DNA of 26,653 bases from positions 1-26,653 of the forward strand of contig DASXNO010000134.1 of the NCBI GenBank assembly GCA_036495025.1, read 5' to 3'. Origin of the DNA: JAOPZY01 sp036495025. Its GTDB lineage: Bacteria; Actinomycetota; CADDZG01; JAHWKV01; JAOPZY01. Numbering within the stretch: position 1 is the first letter of the stretch; each line of letters begins with the position of its first letter. The notes beneath the pieces were generated by a model, which was given only the letters and a program-made list of their open reading frames with translations, ran no database searches and had not been told where the DNA came from. Below, one piece after another: positions 1 to 6,910 of the stretch. The position numbers were made by a program, and so were the translations under genes.

Positions 1-1063
1 CGACCCCGACGAGGTTGCCGACCACGAGGTCGACGCCCTTGGCGACGAGCTTGGCCCGTGACCGGCCCTCGACGTCCTCGGTCTCCGCAGCGAAGCCGAC
101 GAGCACCTGGCCGGCGTGCCGGCGGGCCGACAGGGCCCGGAGGATGTCCTCGGTAGGTTCCAGCGTGATCGCCGGGGGTCCGTCGCCCTTCTGGAGCTTG
201 CGGCCGGCAGGGTCGGCGGGACGCCAGTCGGCGACCGCTGCCGCCATCACGACCACGTCGGCCCCCTCGGCGGCGCCGAGGACCGCGTCGCGCATCTCGG
301 CCGCCGTCTCGACCCGCACGACGGCGGCACCCGGGGGGGTCTCCAGGCTGGTCGGGCCGGTGACGAGGGTGACGGCCGCTCCCCGGCGGGCGGCCTCCGC
401 GGCCACCTCGTAGCCCATCCGGCCCGACGAGCGGTTGCCGATGAAGCGGACGGGATCGATGGGCTCCCGGGTCCCGCCGGCCGACACGAGCACCCGCCGG
501 CCGGCGAGCTCGCCGCGGCGCACGAGCTCGCCGGCGACGGCGTCGAGGATCTCCTGGCTCTCGGCGAGCCGGCCCGCCCCCCGGTCCGGCCCCGCAAGGT
601 CGCCGGTGCCGGGTCCGACGAAGACGACGCCCCGGGCCCGTAGGGTTGCGACGTTGCGGGCGGTGGCCTCGTTCTCCCACATCTCCGTGTGCATGGCCGG
701 CGCCATGACCACGGGGGCCCTGGTGGCGAGCAGGAGTGCGGAGAGGACGTCGCTGGCGAGGCCCAGCGCGTACCTGGCGATCAGGTCCGCGGTGGCGGGG
801 GCGACGACGACGAGCTCGGCCCACCGCCCGAGGGAGGTGTGGACGATCTCGGCGGGTGCCGGCTCCGGGAAGAGGTCGGAGACGACGGCATGCCCGGTCA
901 GCGTCGAGAAGGTCAGCGGCCCGACGAACTCCGTGGCCGCGCGGGTCATCGCCACCCGGACCTCGGCGCCCGCCTGGGTCAGGCGGCGGGCCACCTCGAC
1001 CGTCTTGTAGGCGGCGATCCCCCCGCAGACGCCGACGACGATGCGCTTGCCGGCAAGGTCCAA
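1..1063 (-). CDS. coaBC: Bifunctional phosphopantothenoylcysteine decarboxylase / phosphopantothenate-cysteine ligase, 3' end cut by the window
   Basis: Coenzyme A biosynthesis: the CoaB half ligates cysteine to 4'-phosphopantothenate (CTP-dependent) and the CoaC half decarboxylates the product (FMN-dependent). Reading the minus strand gives 354 codons before the window edge; the family is about 400 residues, so roughly the last 50 are missing. The N-terminal flavodoxin-like CoaC domain shows GVCGGIAAYKTVEVARRL near residue 10 and the motif APAMHTEMWEN near residue 120. The CoaB domain begins at about residue 185 with VLVSAGGTREPIDPVRFIGN and contains the SSGRMG motif. The start is taken as TTG at 1063, because the GKRIVVGVCGG strand follows five residues later and no ATG or GTG fits better; it lies 7 bases after the rpoZ stop, so the two are probably co-transcribed. 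Start moderately sure; identity sure. Confidence 0.95.
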   Translation of the reverse strand, partial: MDLAGKRIVVGVCGGIAAYKTVEVARRLTQAGAEVRVAMTRAATEFVGPLTFSTLTGHAVVSDLFPEPAPAEIVHTSLGRWAELVVVAPATADLIARYALGLASDVLSALLLATRAPVVMAPAMHTEMWENEATARNVATLRARGVVFVGPGTGDLAGPDRGAGRLAESQEILDAVAGELVRRGELAGRRVLVSAGGTREPIDPVRFIGNRSSGRMGYEVAAEAARRGAAVTLVTGPTSLETPPGAAVVRVETAAEMRDAVLGAAEGADVVVMAAAVADWRPADPAGRKLQKGDGPPAITLEPTEDILRALSARRHAGQVLVGFAAETEDVEGRSRAKLVAKGVDLVVGNLVGV

Positions 1064-1070
1064 CCGAGAG

Positions 1071-1325
1071 CTACTTGACCCGGCTCTCCGCCTCGGCCGG
1101 ACGCTCGTAGCCGAACTTCCCCTCGGCGACCTCCTCGAGGGCGATCGACAGCGACTTGGCGTGCTCGCCGAGGCGGTTGACCTGCGGGGGCACGAAGTCC
1201 CGGATCCCCTCGCCGAGCTGCGAGTAGTAGGAGTTGATCTGGCGGGCCCGCTTGGCCGCCAGGATCACGAGGGTGTACCGGCTGTCGACCTTCTTCATCA
1301 GCGTTTCAATCTTCGGGTGGATCAA
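1071..1325 (-). CDS. rpoZ: RNA polymerase omega subunit
   Basis: Small subunit that helps the beta' subunit fold and assemble into RNA polymerase. The 84-residue protein carries the omega core: DSRYTLVILAAKRARQIN near residues 14-31, followed by a helix ending SLSIALEEVAEGKFGYE, the hallmark of the actinobacterial form. Initiation is at TTG (1325), with AAAGGAG five bases upstream. It lies between gmk and coaBC, the standard actinobacterial order. A hairpin occupies the 70-base gap to gmk (see 1345-1374). Confidence 0.96.
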   Translation of the reverse strand: MIHPKIETLMKKVDSRYTLVILAAKRARQINSYYSQLGEGIRDFVPPQVNRLGEHAKSLSIALEEVAEGKFGYERPAEAESRVK

Positions 1326-1344
1326 GTGCGCTCCTTTGATCGGA

Positions 1345-1374
1345 GGTTGCCGCGTACGGGCGTACGCGGGAACC
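1345..1374 (-). promoter_or_regulatory. Intercistronic hairpin between gmk and rpoZ
   Basis: CCGCGTACG, then GG, then its exact reverse complement CGTACGCGG, extended by one G-G mismatch and four more pairs (GGTT/AACC). No U-run follows on the minus strand, so it does not look like an intrinsic terminator. It could set mRNA processing or stability between gmk and rpoZ, or act as an operator; the sequence alone does not decide. Confidence 0.5.
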
Positions 1375-1395
1375 TTGAGCTCGCTGGCCGTGCGC

Positions 1396-1950
1396 CTACG
1401 AGCGCTCTTTGGTCTTCTTCATTATTTGTAACACCTCTTCCACCGCTTGATCGACCTCGGTGTTGACGACCACCCCGTCGAAGGACTTCTTCTGGCGCAG
1501 CTCGTCGTAGGCATCGGCGAGGCGCCGGCTCAGCGCCTCCGCCTGCTCGGTGCGGCGGTTGCGCAAGCGCTGCTCGAGGATCGCCAGCGACGGGGGCTCG
1601 ATGAAGATGAGCACGGCATGGGGCATCTGTCGCTTCACCTGCGCGGCGCCCTGGACGTCGATCTCGAGCAGGACGTCCCGGCCGGACGCCAGCGCCTCCT
1701 CGATCGTGCGCCGGGAGGTGCCGTAGTGGTTGCCGTGGACCTCGGCGCACTCGACGAAGTCGCCGCGCTGGCGCATCAGCCGGAAGGTCGTGGGGCTGAC
1801 GAAGTGGTAGTGCTCCCCGTCGCGCTCCGTCGGGCGCGGCGGGCGCGTCGTATAGGACACCGAGAGCACGATGTCGGGACGGCGGACAAGGAGTCCCTGC
1901 ACGATCGTCCCCTTCCCGGCTCCCGAAGGTCCGGAAATGATGTACAGCAT
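1396..1950 (-). CDS. gmk: Guanylate kinase
   Basis: Phosphorylates GMP to GDP with ATP in the cytoplasm. The 184-residue protein starts with the P-loop GPSGAGKGTIVQ (about residues 7-18), followed by the GMP-binding segment SVSYTTRPPRPTERDGEHYHF and the lid region around residues 130-150 with RLRNRRTEQAEALSRRL. Length is typical. ATG start at 1950, eight bases after the mihF stop; its ribosome site (AGGA) is rather distant, which fits translational coupling with mihF. Part of the mihF-gmk-rpoZ-coaBC block. Confidence 0.96.
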   Translation of the reverse strand: MLYIISGPSGAGKGTIVQGLLVRRPDIVLSVSYTTRPPRPTERDGEHYHFVSPTTFRLMRQRGDFVECAEVHGNHYGTSRRTIEEALASGRDVLLEIDVQGAAQVKRQMPHAVLIFIEPPSLAILEQRLRNRRTEQAEALSRRLADAYDELRQKKSFDGVVVNTEVDQAVEEVLQIMKKTKERS

Positions 1951-1958
1951 TGGGCGGT

Positions 1959-2276
1959 CTATTTTCCTGTGAACTCCCTCAGGAGGGACTCGATCTGCTT
2001 GGCTCCGAGACCTCGCATCCGGCGTGACTCGGCGATGTCCAGCCGGGTCATGATCTTGCGAGCCCGCACCTTGCCCACTCCTCGCATCGTTTGCAGCACG
2101 TCGGAAACCTTCAGCTTGCCGACGATCTCGTCGTCGGTGCGGTCGAGCAAGTCCTTGAGGGTCGCCTCTCCCGACCGGAGCTGGTCCTTCAGTGCCGCTC
2201 GCTGGCGGCGAGCTTCGGCCGCCTTGGCGAGCGCCTGCCGGCGCTGATCCTCGCTCAGTGGAGGGGGTAAGGCCAC
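1959..2276 (-). CDS. mihF: Actinobacterial integration host factor MihF
   Basis: Nucleoid-associated DNA-binding protein of Actinomycetota. The 105-residue product has a basic N-terminal helix (about residues 8-35, EDQRRQALAKAAEARRQRAA) and a helix-two-turn-helix core with DVLQTMRGVGKVRARKIM and GLGAKQIESLL, as in mycobacterial mIHF. An upstream ATG at 2366 would add 30 unrelated residues; GTG at 2276 is preferred because AAGGAGGAACC sits directly before it and the protein then has family length. In many actinomycetes pyrF lies just upstream; here a divergent gene takes that place. Identity is firm. Confidence 0.94.
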   Translation of the reverse strand: MALPPPLSEDQRRQALAKAAEARRQRAALKDQLRSGEATLKDLLDRTDDEIVGKLKVSDVLQTMRGVGKVRARKIMTRLDIAESRRMRGLGAKQIESLLREFTGK

Positions 2277-2323
2277 GGTTCCTCCTTCGAGCTCGGTTGC
2301 CGGTGGATCGCTGTACCGGCCGA

Positions 2324-2329
2324 AGTATA
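2324..2329 (-). promoter_or_regulatory. Probable -10 element for mihF
   Basis: TATACT on the minus strand, about 48 bases before the mihF start, with a good Shine-Dalgarno in between. The -35 region is weak (CGGGGA at 17 bases). Likely start point of the mihF-gmk-rpoZ-coaBC transcript. Confidence 0.5.
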
Positions 2330-2348
2330 GTGCGCGCCTTTCCCGATC

Positions 2349-2369
2349 CCCGTGCCTGGCCGGCACGGG
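2349..2369. promoter_or_regulatory. Inverted repeat between divergent mihF and Sll0787-type gene
   Basis: CCCGTGCC, five bases, GGCACGGG: a perfect 8-bp inverted repeat overlapping the -35 region of the mihF promoter and lying 23 bases before the plus-strand ATG at 2393. On the plus strand, TAGACT at 2381-2386 is a plausible -10 placed six bases before that ATG, so the plus gene might be transcribed leaderless. Operator function is inferred from position only. Confidence 0.4.
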
Positions 2370-2392
2370 CCGTCCCTCCCTAGACTGAGGCC

Positions 2393-3361
2393 ATGACCGC
2401 CCTCGAGTCCATCGCCGCGCGCTTCGCCTCCCACCACGGCCTCGCCGGCAAGGCGGCGCTGCGCATGATCCCGGGCATCCTGGGGCCGACGGACTGGGTG
2501 AGCGGTCCGGGCGACGACACTGCGGCGATCGCCTCCGACGGTGGCTTCCTGCTCGCCGCCGGGGAGGGGATGTTCCCGCCGTTCGTGGCGGCCGATCCCT
2601 ACGGCGCCGGGATCGCCTCCGTCGTCGCCAACGTCAACGACGTCGCCGCCATGGGCGGCCGGGTGGTCGCCCTCGCCAACACGGTCATCGGGCCCGAGGC
2701 GCAGCTGCGCGAGGCGCTGCGAGGCATGCGGTTCGCCTGCGACCTCTACGGCGTCCCGATGGTCGGGGGCCACCTCAGCGTCTGGGACGGGCCGGCATCC
2801 GTCTCGGCATTCGTCATGGGAAAGGCATCGAGGCTGCTGTCGTCCAGCAACGCAGCCCCGGGCCAGGTCATCCTCGCCGCCTTCTGCCTCGACGGCCGGC
2901 TGCGCAGCGACTTCCCCTACTTCAGCTCCGTGACGTCACGGGGCGCCCGGCTCGCCGGCGACGTCGGCGTGCTGCCTACGGTCGCGGAGGCCGGATCGTG
3001 CGTCGCCGCCAAGGACGTGAGCATGGCCGGCCTCCTGGGATCCCTTGCCATGCTGTTGGAGGCAACCGGTGCCGGTGCGGTCGTAGACCTCAAGTGCGTG
3101 CCCCTCCCCCACGGCGTCGACCTCGAAGCGTGGCTGTTCGCCTTCCCCACGTTCGGCTTCCTGCTCTGCTCCCCGCGCTCCCGGGCCAGCGAATGCCGCG
3201 AGGCGTTCCGCGCCCGGGGGCTCGCCTGCGAGGTGATCGGTGCGATCGAACCGGAGGGTAGCCTCAGGGTACGCCTGGGGCCCGAGCAGGCCACGCTCCT
3301 TGATTTCGCCACCGCCACCGTCACCGGCCTGGGTGATTCGGGAAAACCACGTCCGGCGTAG
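2393..3361 (+). CDS. Sll0787-family AIR synthase-like protein (PurM/ThiL/SelD superfamily)
   Basis: Member of the ATP-binding PurM-type superfamily, most like the Sll0787 group found with Nit1-type nitrilases and MSMEG_0567/0568 proteins. The 322 residues show GPGDDTAAI near residue 40 (metal/nucleotide loop), ANVNDVAAMGGRVVAL near residues 80-95 (dimer core), VPMVGGHLSVW near 123 and AKDVSMAGLLGSLAMLLEA near 205 (second domain). Length is right for the family. Superfamily members activate substrates by phosphoryl transfer; the reaction of this group has not been established to my knowledge. It is convergent to the acetyltransferase/radical SAM genes of the same cluster and divergent from mihF, so it is the only member of that set outside the minus-strand operon. 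ATG at 2393 has only a short GAGG before it. Confidence 0.85.
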   Translation: MTALESIAARFASHHGLAGKAALRMIPGILGPTDWVSGPGDDTAAIASDGGFLLAAGEGMFPPFVAADPYGAGIASVVANVNDVAAMGGRVVALANTVIGPEAQLREALRGMRFACDLYGVPMVGGHLSVWDGPASVSAFVMGKASRLLSSSNAAPGQVILAAFCLDGRLRSDFPYFSSVTSRGARLAGDVGVLPTVAEAGSCVAAKDVSMAGLLGSLAMLLEATGAGAVVDLKCVPLPHGVDLEAWLFAFPTFGFLLCSPRSRASECREAFRARGLACEVIGAIEPEGSLRVRLGPEQATLLDFATATVTGLGDSGKPRPA

Positions 3362-3503
3362 ACCGGCACAATACGGGTAGATAGCCTGGGCGCTATTGAC
3401 GCGCCCGCGGCGCTGCGGGCAGACTGCCCGGGCCTACGTGGCCTGCGCTCCGAGCGTGCGCCGCCCGAGAGAACGACAGCCAAGGCGAGAAGGGAGCTGC
3501 CGC

Positions 3504-4106
3504 ATGGCCGATGACAGGAAACCGTTCTGGACGAGCGTACCGGGGATCATTTCCGGTATTGCCGCCACCATCACCGGGCTCGCCGTGCTGATCCCCCTCC
3601 TCCTCGGGGCCGGCGGGAAGCACACCAACCAGAACGCCGCATCCCAGAATTCCCCTCCCGGCGTCACGAGCACGGCGGGAACCGGGGCGTCGACCACCCC
3701 GACGGCCGGAGGGGGGACCGGTGACACGGGCAGCCCGTCGACAACGGACAGCTCGTCCCCGTCGAGCCCGATCCCCGCCGTCGGCATCACGGCGGACCCG
3801 TCGAGCGTGAACGTCACGGCCAAGACAACGGACGCCACGGTCACCATCTCCAACCCCGGCAGCACCGACGTGACGATCGACAAGGTGGAGATCACCGGTG
3901 CCAACGCGTCGGCGTTCAGCATCGCCAGCACGACCTGCGGGAACGGGTCGACCGTGTCCCCCAGGCAATCCTGCCAGGTGGCGGTGCACTACACGCCCCC
4001 CGCGCTCGGCTCGGCCTCGGCGTCGCTGGTGGTGCACTACGAGCCTCCGCAGTCCTCGTTCCTCACGATCCCGCTCAAGGGAAGCGGAGGGTTGCTGGGC
4101 GGCTAG
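3504..4106 (+). CDS. Membrane-anchored protein with a choice-of-anchor-D/ASH-like beta-sandwich domain
   Basis: The 200 residues have one hydrophobic segment (about residues 10-33, SVPGIISGIAATITGLAVLIPLLLG split over that range), a Ser/Thr/Gly/Pro-rich linker (about 40-90), and a C-terminal immunoglobulin-like beta-sandwich (about 95-198) with the typical ISNPGSTDVTIDKVEITG stretch and two cysteines (TTCGNG, QSCQV) that may form a disulfide outside the membrane. This points to a surface protein held by an uncleaved N-terminal anchor. The upstream in-frame extension to 3396 is rejected: GGGAG lies seven bases before ATG 3504 and the extra residues are low-complexity basic. No catalytic residues seen. 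Linked to the AIR-synthase-like gene by strand only; the 142-base gap before it holds an ATAGC-N6-GCTAT inverted repeat (3381-3396). Confidence 0.75.
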   Translation: MADDRKPFWTSVPGIISGIAATITGLAVLIPLLLGAGGKHTNQNAASQNSPPGVTSTAGTGASTTPTAGGGTGDTGSPSTTDSSSPSSPIPAVGITADPSSVNVTAKTTDATVTISNPGSTDVTIDKVEITGANASAFSIASTTCGNGSTVSPRQSCQVAVHYTPPALGSASASLVVHYEPPQSSFLTIPLKGSGGLLGG

Positions 4107-4123
4107 TGCCGTGACCGGGACGG

Positions 4124-4167
4124 CGGTCAGAGACGCCGGTCAGCCCGGTCAGCCGGTCAGAGACGCC
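4124..4167. repeat. 30-bp-period duplication at the acetyltransferase stop codon
   Basis: CGGTCAGAGACGCC occurs at 4124-4137 and again at 4154-4167, with further GGTCAG hexamers between (4138, 4150 area). The right-hand copy contains the stop codon and last codons of the minus-strand N-acetyltransferase, so the left copy is a duplicated gene end lying in the convergent intergenic gap. No terminator-like hairpin with a T-run is present in the gap. Confidence 0.85.
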
Positions 4168-4750
4168 TCAGGACCAGGGCAAGATCGATCGCCATGGTCT
4201 GGTGAGGGCGGCCCACGTAGCTGACGGGCCTCCCCACGGTGTACCAGCCGAGGTGCTCGAAGAAGCCGACGTTCGAGGGCTGGATGTGGGCGATCATCGT
4301 CCGGCCCCCCGCCTCGGCTGCAGTCCGCACGGCGAAGCGCACGAGCGGTGCCCCGAGCCCGTTGTGACGGAACGATGGCAGGACCGCCAGGCGGTCCCCC
4401 TTCCAGAGGCCCGGCCCGGCATCGACGGCGTCCAGAGCGCCACCGCCGTTCGAGACGTTCACCATTCGCTCCGTCAGGGGGTAGCAGCGGACGGCACCGC
4501 CGGCGACATCGCCGCAGAGCCCGAGGATGTGGACGGTGGCCGGGTCGCCGTCGTGGTCATCCCGGTCGGAGCCGTCGAAGAGTCCCTGCTCCTCGGCGAA
4601 CACCAGGCGGCGGATCTCGTGGTGCAGCGACACCTCCTCGGGGTCACGCGCCGCACGGCACGCGACGTGCAGGCCGAGCTGGACTGCGGCAAAGGCCTCG
4701 CCCGGATGGCGGAAGGGAGAGAGAGCGAGCTTCGCCGACCTAACGGACAT
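4157..4750 (-). CDS. MSMEG_0567/Sll0786-family GNAT N-acetyltransferase
   Basis: Acetyl-CoA-dependent acyltransferase of the GNAT fold, 197 residues. The acetyl-CoA loop is visible as LPSFRHNGLGAPLVRFAVRTA (about residues 123-143), the R-x-x-G-L-G-A pattern of motif A; HIQPSNVGFFEHLGW near 155-170 is the usual C-terminal GNAT strand-helix. The N-terminal FAAVQLGLHVACRAA and EIRRLVFAEEQGLF match the nitrogen-starvation-associated group that accompanies radical SAM MSMEG_0568 and the AIR-synthase-like protein. Substrate unknown. Last gene of the minus-strand operon. The ATG at 4750 is the third of three 16-bp repeat units; the copy at 4766 is out of frame and hits a stop at once. Both ends of this gene show short tandem duplications. 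Confidence 0.87.
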   Translation of the reverse strand: MSVRSAKLALSPFRHPGEAFAAVQLGLHVACRAARDPEEVSLHHEIRRLVFAEEQGLFDGSDRDDHDGDPATVHILGLCGDVAGGAVRCYPLTERMVNVSNGGGALDAVDAGPGLWKGDRLAVLPSFRHNGLGAPLVRFAVRTAAEAGGRTMIAHIQPSNVGFFEHLGWYTVGRPVSYVGRPHQTMAIDLALVLRRL

Positions 4751-4782
4751 TCGACCTAACGGACATCCGGCCTAACGCACAT
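4735..4782. repeat. Three tandem 16-bp copies across the radical SAM stop / acetyltransferase start
   Basis: On the minus strand the units read ATGTGCGTTAGGCCGG (4782-4767), ATGTCCGTTAGGTCGA (4766-4751) and ATGTCCGTTAGGTCGG (4750-4735). The first holds the TAG stop of the radical SAM gene; the third begins with the ATG of the acetyltransferase. Because 16 is not a multiple of three, only the third ATG is in frame. The simplest history is an ancestral overlap of the two genes, split by two rounds of slippage. Confidence 0.92.
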
Positions 4783-5920
4783 TGAGGATGGGAAGCTGGC
4801 GGCCACCACCCGGGGGCTGCTCGCCATGCTGCTCGAAGGCGGCGAGTGCCGAGCAGGCGCCACAGCGGGCACACCCGGCATGCACCTCCCACGACGCCAG
4901 ACCGTTGACCGTCAGGTACGGGGCGACCTCACGGTAGACCGACTCGACGTACTCCGCCGGCGGGGGGACCGTGCCGCCCATCAGGCTGCCCGGCACCGGC
5001 CGCAGCGGGACGACGAAGGGGTACACGCCGGCGTCGATGGCCCGCTTGCAGCCGTCGATCGTCACCTGGAGGTCCTCGCCCATCCCGAGGATCACGTACG
5101 TGGAGACCTGGCCCCGGCCGAAGATCTCGACGGCCCGCTCCCAGGCCCGGAAGTAGCCGGCCACGCCGGTGCGGGCCTTCGCCGGGGCCACGGAGGCAAG
5201 GACGCCGGGATCGAAGGACTCCAGGTGCATGCCCACCGAGTCCACGCCCTGCTCCTTGATCTCCTCGAGCACCGAGAGGTCCTCGGGCGGCTCGAACTGT
5301 GCCTGCACCGGCAGGCCGCTCGCCGCCTTGATGGCCTTCGCGCACTTCCCGAGGTAGCGGGCCCCCTTGTCGGCGCCGCCGGTCGTGCCGCTCGTCAGGG
5401 TCACGTCGACCGCACCGTCGAGCTCCTTGGCGGCCACAGACACCTCCGCGAGGTGCTCCGGCTTCTTCACGGGGATGGTCCGGCCCGCCTCGAGCGAGAG
5501 CTCGATGCCGCAGAAGCGGCACTGGTCGTCCTTGCCCCAGTACAGGCAGGTCTGGATGACCGTGGAGGCCAGGGAGTCGAGGTGCAGCAGCGCGATCTTC
5601 CAGTAGGGGATGCCGTCCGCCGTGGTCAGCTCGTAGAACTTCGGCCTCGGCGGGACCTCGGCCCCCGCCAGCCGCCGGCCGTCCCGGTAGACGGCCCACG
5701 ACGAGCCGTCGCCCTCCGGCCGAAGCGCGAAGGGCGAGTCGGCCACGTAGTCGGCGGTGAACGGGAACGTGACCGGGATGCCTTCGACGCGAATCATGCC
5801 GGCGTCGGACGGTCCGGCTCCCCCGCGGCGCGCTTGGATCGGGTCCTCGACGCGCACCCCGTAGCTCTGGAGCTCCGCCAGGAGCGCCCCGAGCTCGGGA
5901 CCGGACAACGTCTGCGTCAA
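4772..5920 (-). CDS. MSMEG_0568/Sll0785-family radical SAM protein
   Basis: Radical SAM enzyme of 382 residues. The cluster motif is atypical: C125-x8-C134-x2-C137 (TCLYWGKDDQCRFCGIE) in place of CxxxCxxC, as expected for this family. Downstream are VDVTLTSGTTGGADKG (about 171-186), probably SAM-contacting, and a C-terminal CxxCxxC set (C350, C353, C356 in HAGCARCGACS) that could bind a second iron-sulfur cluster. The reaction is unknown; the family is defined by its place in Nit1-type nitrilase neighbourhoods, here without a nitrilase. Start taken as TTG 5920 with AGGGAGAG six bases before it; 28 bases separate it from the amidohydrolase stop, and its own stop lies in the first 16-bp repeat unit before the acetyltransferase. 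Confidence 0.9.
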   Translation of the reverse strand: MTQTLSGPELGALLAELQSYGVRVEDPIQARRGGAGPSDAGMIRVEGIPVTFPFTADYVADSPFALRPEGDGSSWAVYRDGRRLAGAEVPPRPKFYELTTADGIPYWKIALLHLDSLASTVIQTCLYWGKDDQCRFCGIELSLEAGRTIPVKKPEHLAEVSVAAKELDGAVDVTLTSGTTGGADKGARYLGKCAKAIKAASGLPVQAQFEPPEDLSVLEEIKEQGVDSVGMHLESFDPGVLASVAPAKARTGVAGYFRAWERAVEIFGRGQVSTYVILGMGEDLQVTIDGCKRAIDAGVYPFVVPLRPVPGSLMGGTVPPPAEYVESVYREVAPYLTVNGLASWEVHAGCARCGACSALAAFEQHGEQPPGGGRQLPILNVR

Positions 5921-5948
5921 GCTCCGCTCTCCCTTCGACTCGGTGGAC

Positions 5949-6809
5949 CTACTGGACCTTGGTGTAGAGCTCTTCGAAGTTCTGGTACAGGATCCGCTGC
6001 TTGAGCTCGTCGCCCACCGGGGCTCCGTTGATCTTCCAGTACTCTCCCCAGAAGTCGCTCCATGGCTCGTCGGAGGCGAAGATCACCCGGTCGTAGCCCA
6101 CGCCGCGCTTCTCGATCTCGGTGAGGAGCCACCGCACCCCGAAGCCGACGGTCCACGTCGTGTCGGTATAGACCTTGTAGCCCTGCTCGACCCAGTCGAG
6201 GAAGCGGGGAACGAGCCGGATGTGGCCGCTGACGCCGCCCCCGAAATGGACGAGGTAGAGCTTCACCCGCTTGCCGTACTTCTCGACCATCGGGATGTAG
6301 TTGCTGATGTCGGAGTTGCCGCCAGGGCTGGTGTGGAAGTGGAAGACGAGGTCGTGGGCCTCGGCGGCGTCGAAGCAGGCCTCGGCGATCTCACGGGTGG
6401 CGTCGTCCCAACCCTCGGGGTTGGGGTTGCCGCCCAGCAGGAACGTGGTCTTCAGGGCCACGATGCCCTGCTCGCCGGCGTGGCTGAGCGCCTCCCGGGT
6501 CATCTCGGCGTTCTGGGGGAGGAACGACACCCACAGGCCGCCGTGGATGCGGTCGCTGGCGGACACGGCGTCGAGCACGAGCGGGTTCAGGAGGAAGGGC
6601 TGCTCCTGGCGAGGGATGCCGTAGTTGGGGAGCACGAGCCCACGCTCGCAGCCGAAGGTGTCGAGGTGCCGGATGTAGTCCTTCGGGGTGGGGAACTCGT
6701 AGACCGTCGGCTTCACCGCTTCCTTCAGATCGTAGAACTTCCAGGCGGCCATCTCGCCGATGTGGCTGTGCCCGTCGATGACGTGGCCGGCCACCCGCTC
6801 ATCAGCCAT
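5949..6809 (-). CDS. Amidohydrolase-family metal-dependent hydrolase
   Basis: TIM-barrel hydrolase of the amidohydrolase-2 type, 286 residues. Metal ligands can be placed: H14-x-H16 in DGHSHIG, H157/H159 in VFHFHTSPGG, H188 in YLVHFGGG and D247 in FASDEPWSDF. Such enzymes hydrolyse amides or lactones, or decarboxylate aromatic acids; the substrate here is unknown. ATG 6809 is chosen over an in-frame ATG at 6845 because GGAAGGGG precedes it and the barrel starts at once. In related loci a Nit1-type nitrilase sits beside the Sll0783-type and radical SAM genes; here this unrelated hydrolase lies in that operon. The upstream gap is an AT-rich island with a candidate promoter. Confidence 0.87.
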   Translation of the reverse strand: MADERVAGHVIDGHSHIGEMAAWKFYDLKEAVKPTVYEFPTPKDYIRHLDTFGCERGLVLPNYGIPRQEQPFLLNPLVLDAVSASDRIHGGLWVSFLPQNAEMTREALSHAGEQGIVALKTTFLLGGNPNPEGWDDATREIAEACFDAAEAHDLVFHFHTSPGGNSDISNYIPMVEKYGKRVKLYLVHFGGGVSGHIRLVPRFLDWVEQGYKVYTDTTWTVGFGVRWLLTEIEKRGVGYDRVIFASDEPWSDFWGEYWKINGAPVGDELKQRILYQNFEELYTKVQ

Positions 6810-6870
6810 GCAGGACCCCTTCCGTGCTGTGAAACCTCGTAACATCCTTGAAATAACTATCGGAAATATT

Positions 6871-6899
6871 CATTTACCTTCGTTGATCCTCTCGCTCAA
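6871..6899 (-). promoter_or_regulatory. Candidate internal promoter before the amidohydrolase
   Basis: In an AT-rich island (6838-6900) in otherwise GC-rich DNA, the minus strand has TTGAGC (6899-6894), 17 bases, TAAATG (6876-6871). This would start a transcript about 60 bases before ATG 6809 and give the amidohydrolase, radical SAM and acetyltransferase genes their own promoter inside the longer operon. Based on consensus match only. Confidence 0.35.
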
Positions 6900-6910
6900 T
6901 GTGTGCGGTG

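Noticed and set aside
4107..4156. Intrinsic terminator between the convergent beta-sandwich and acetyltransferase genes
   Set aside because: Only direct repeats are present; no stable hairpin followed by a T-run on either strand.
4735..4782. CRISPR-like repeat array
   Set aside because: Units are 16 bp, directly adjacent without spacers, and contain coding start and stop signals.
5949..6809. Amidohydrolase read as the missing nitrilase
   Set aside because: HxH, His and Asp metal ligands define an amidohydrolase barrel; the nitrilase Glu-Lys-Cys triad is absent.
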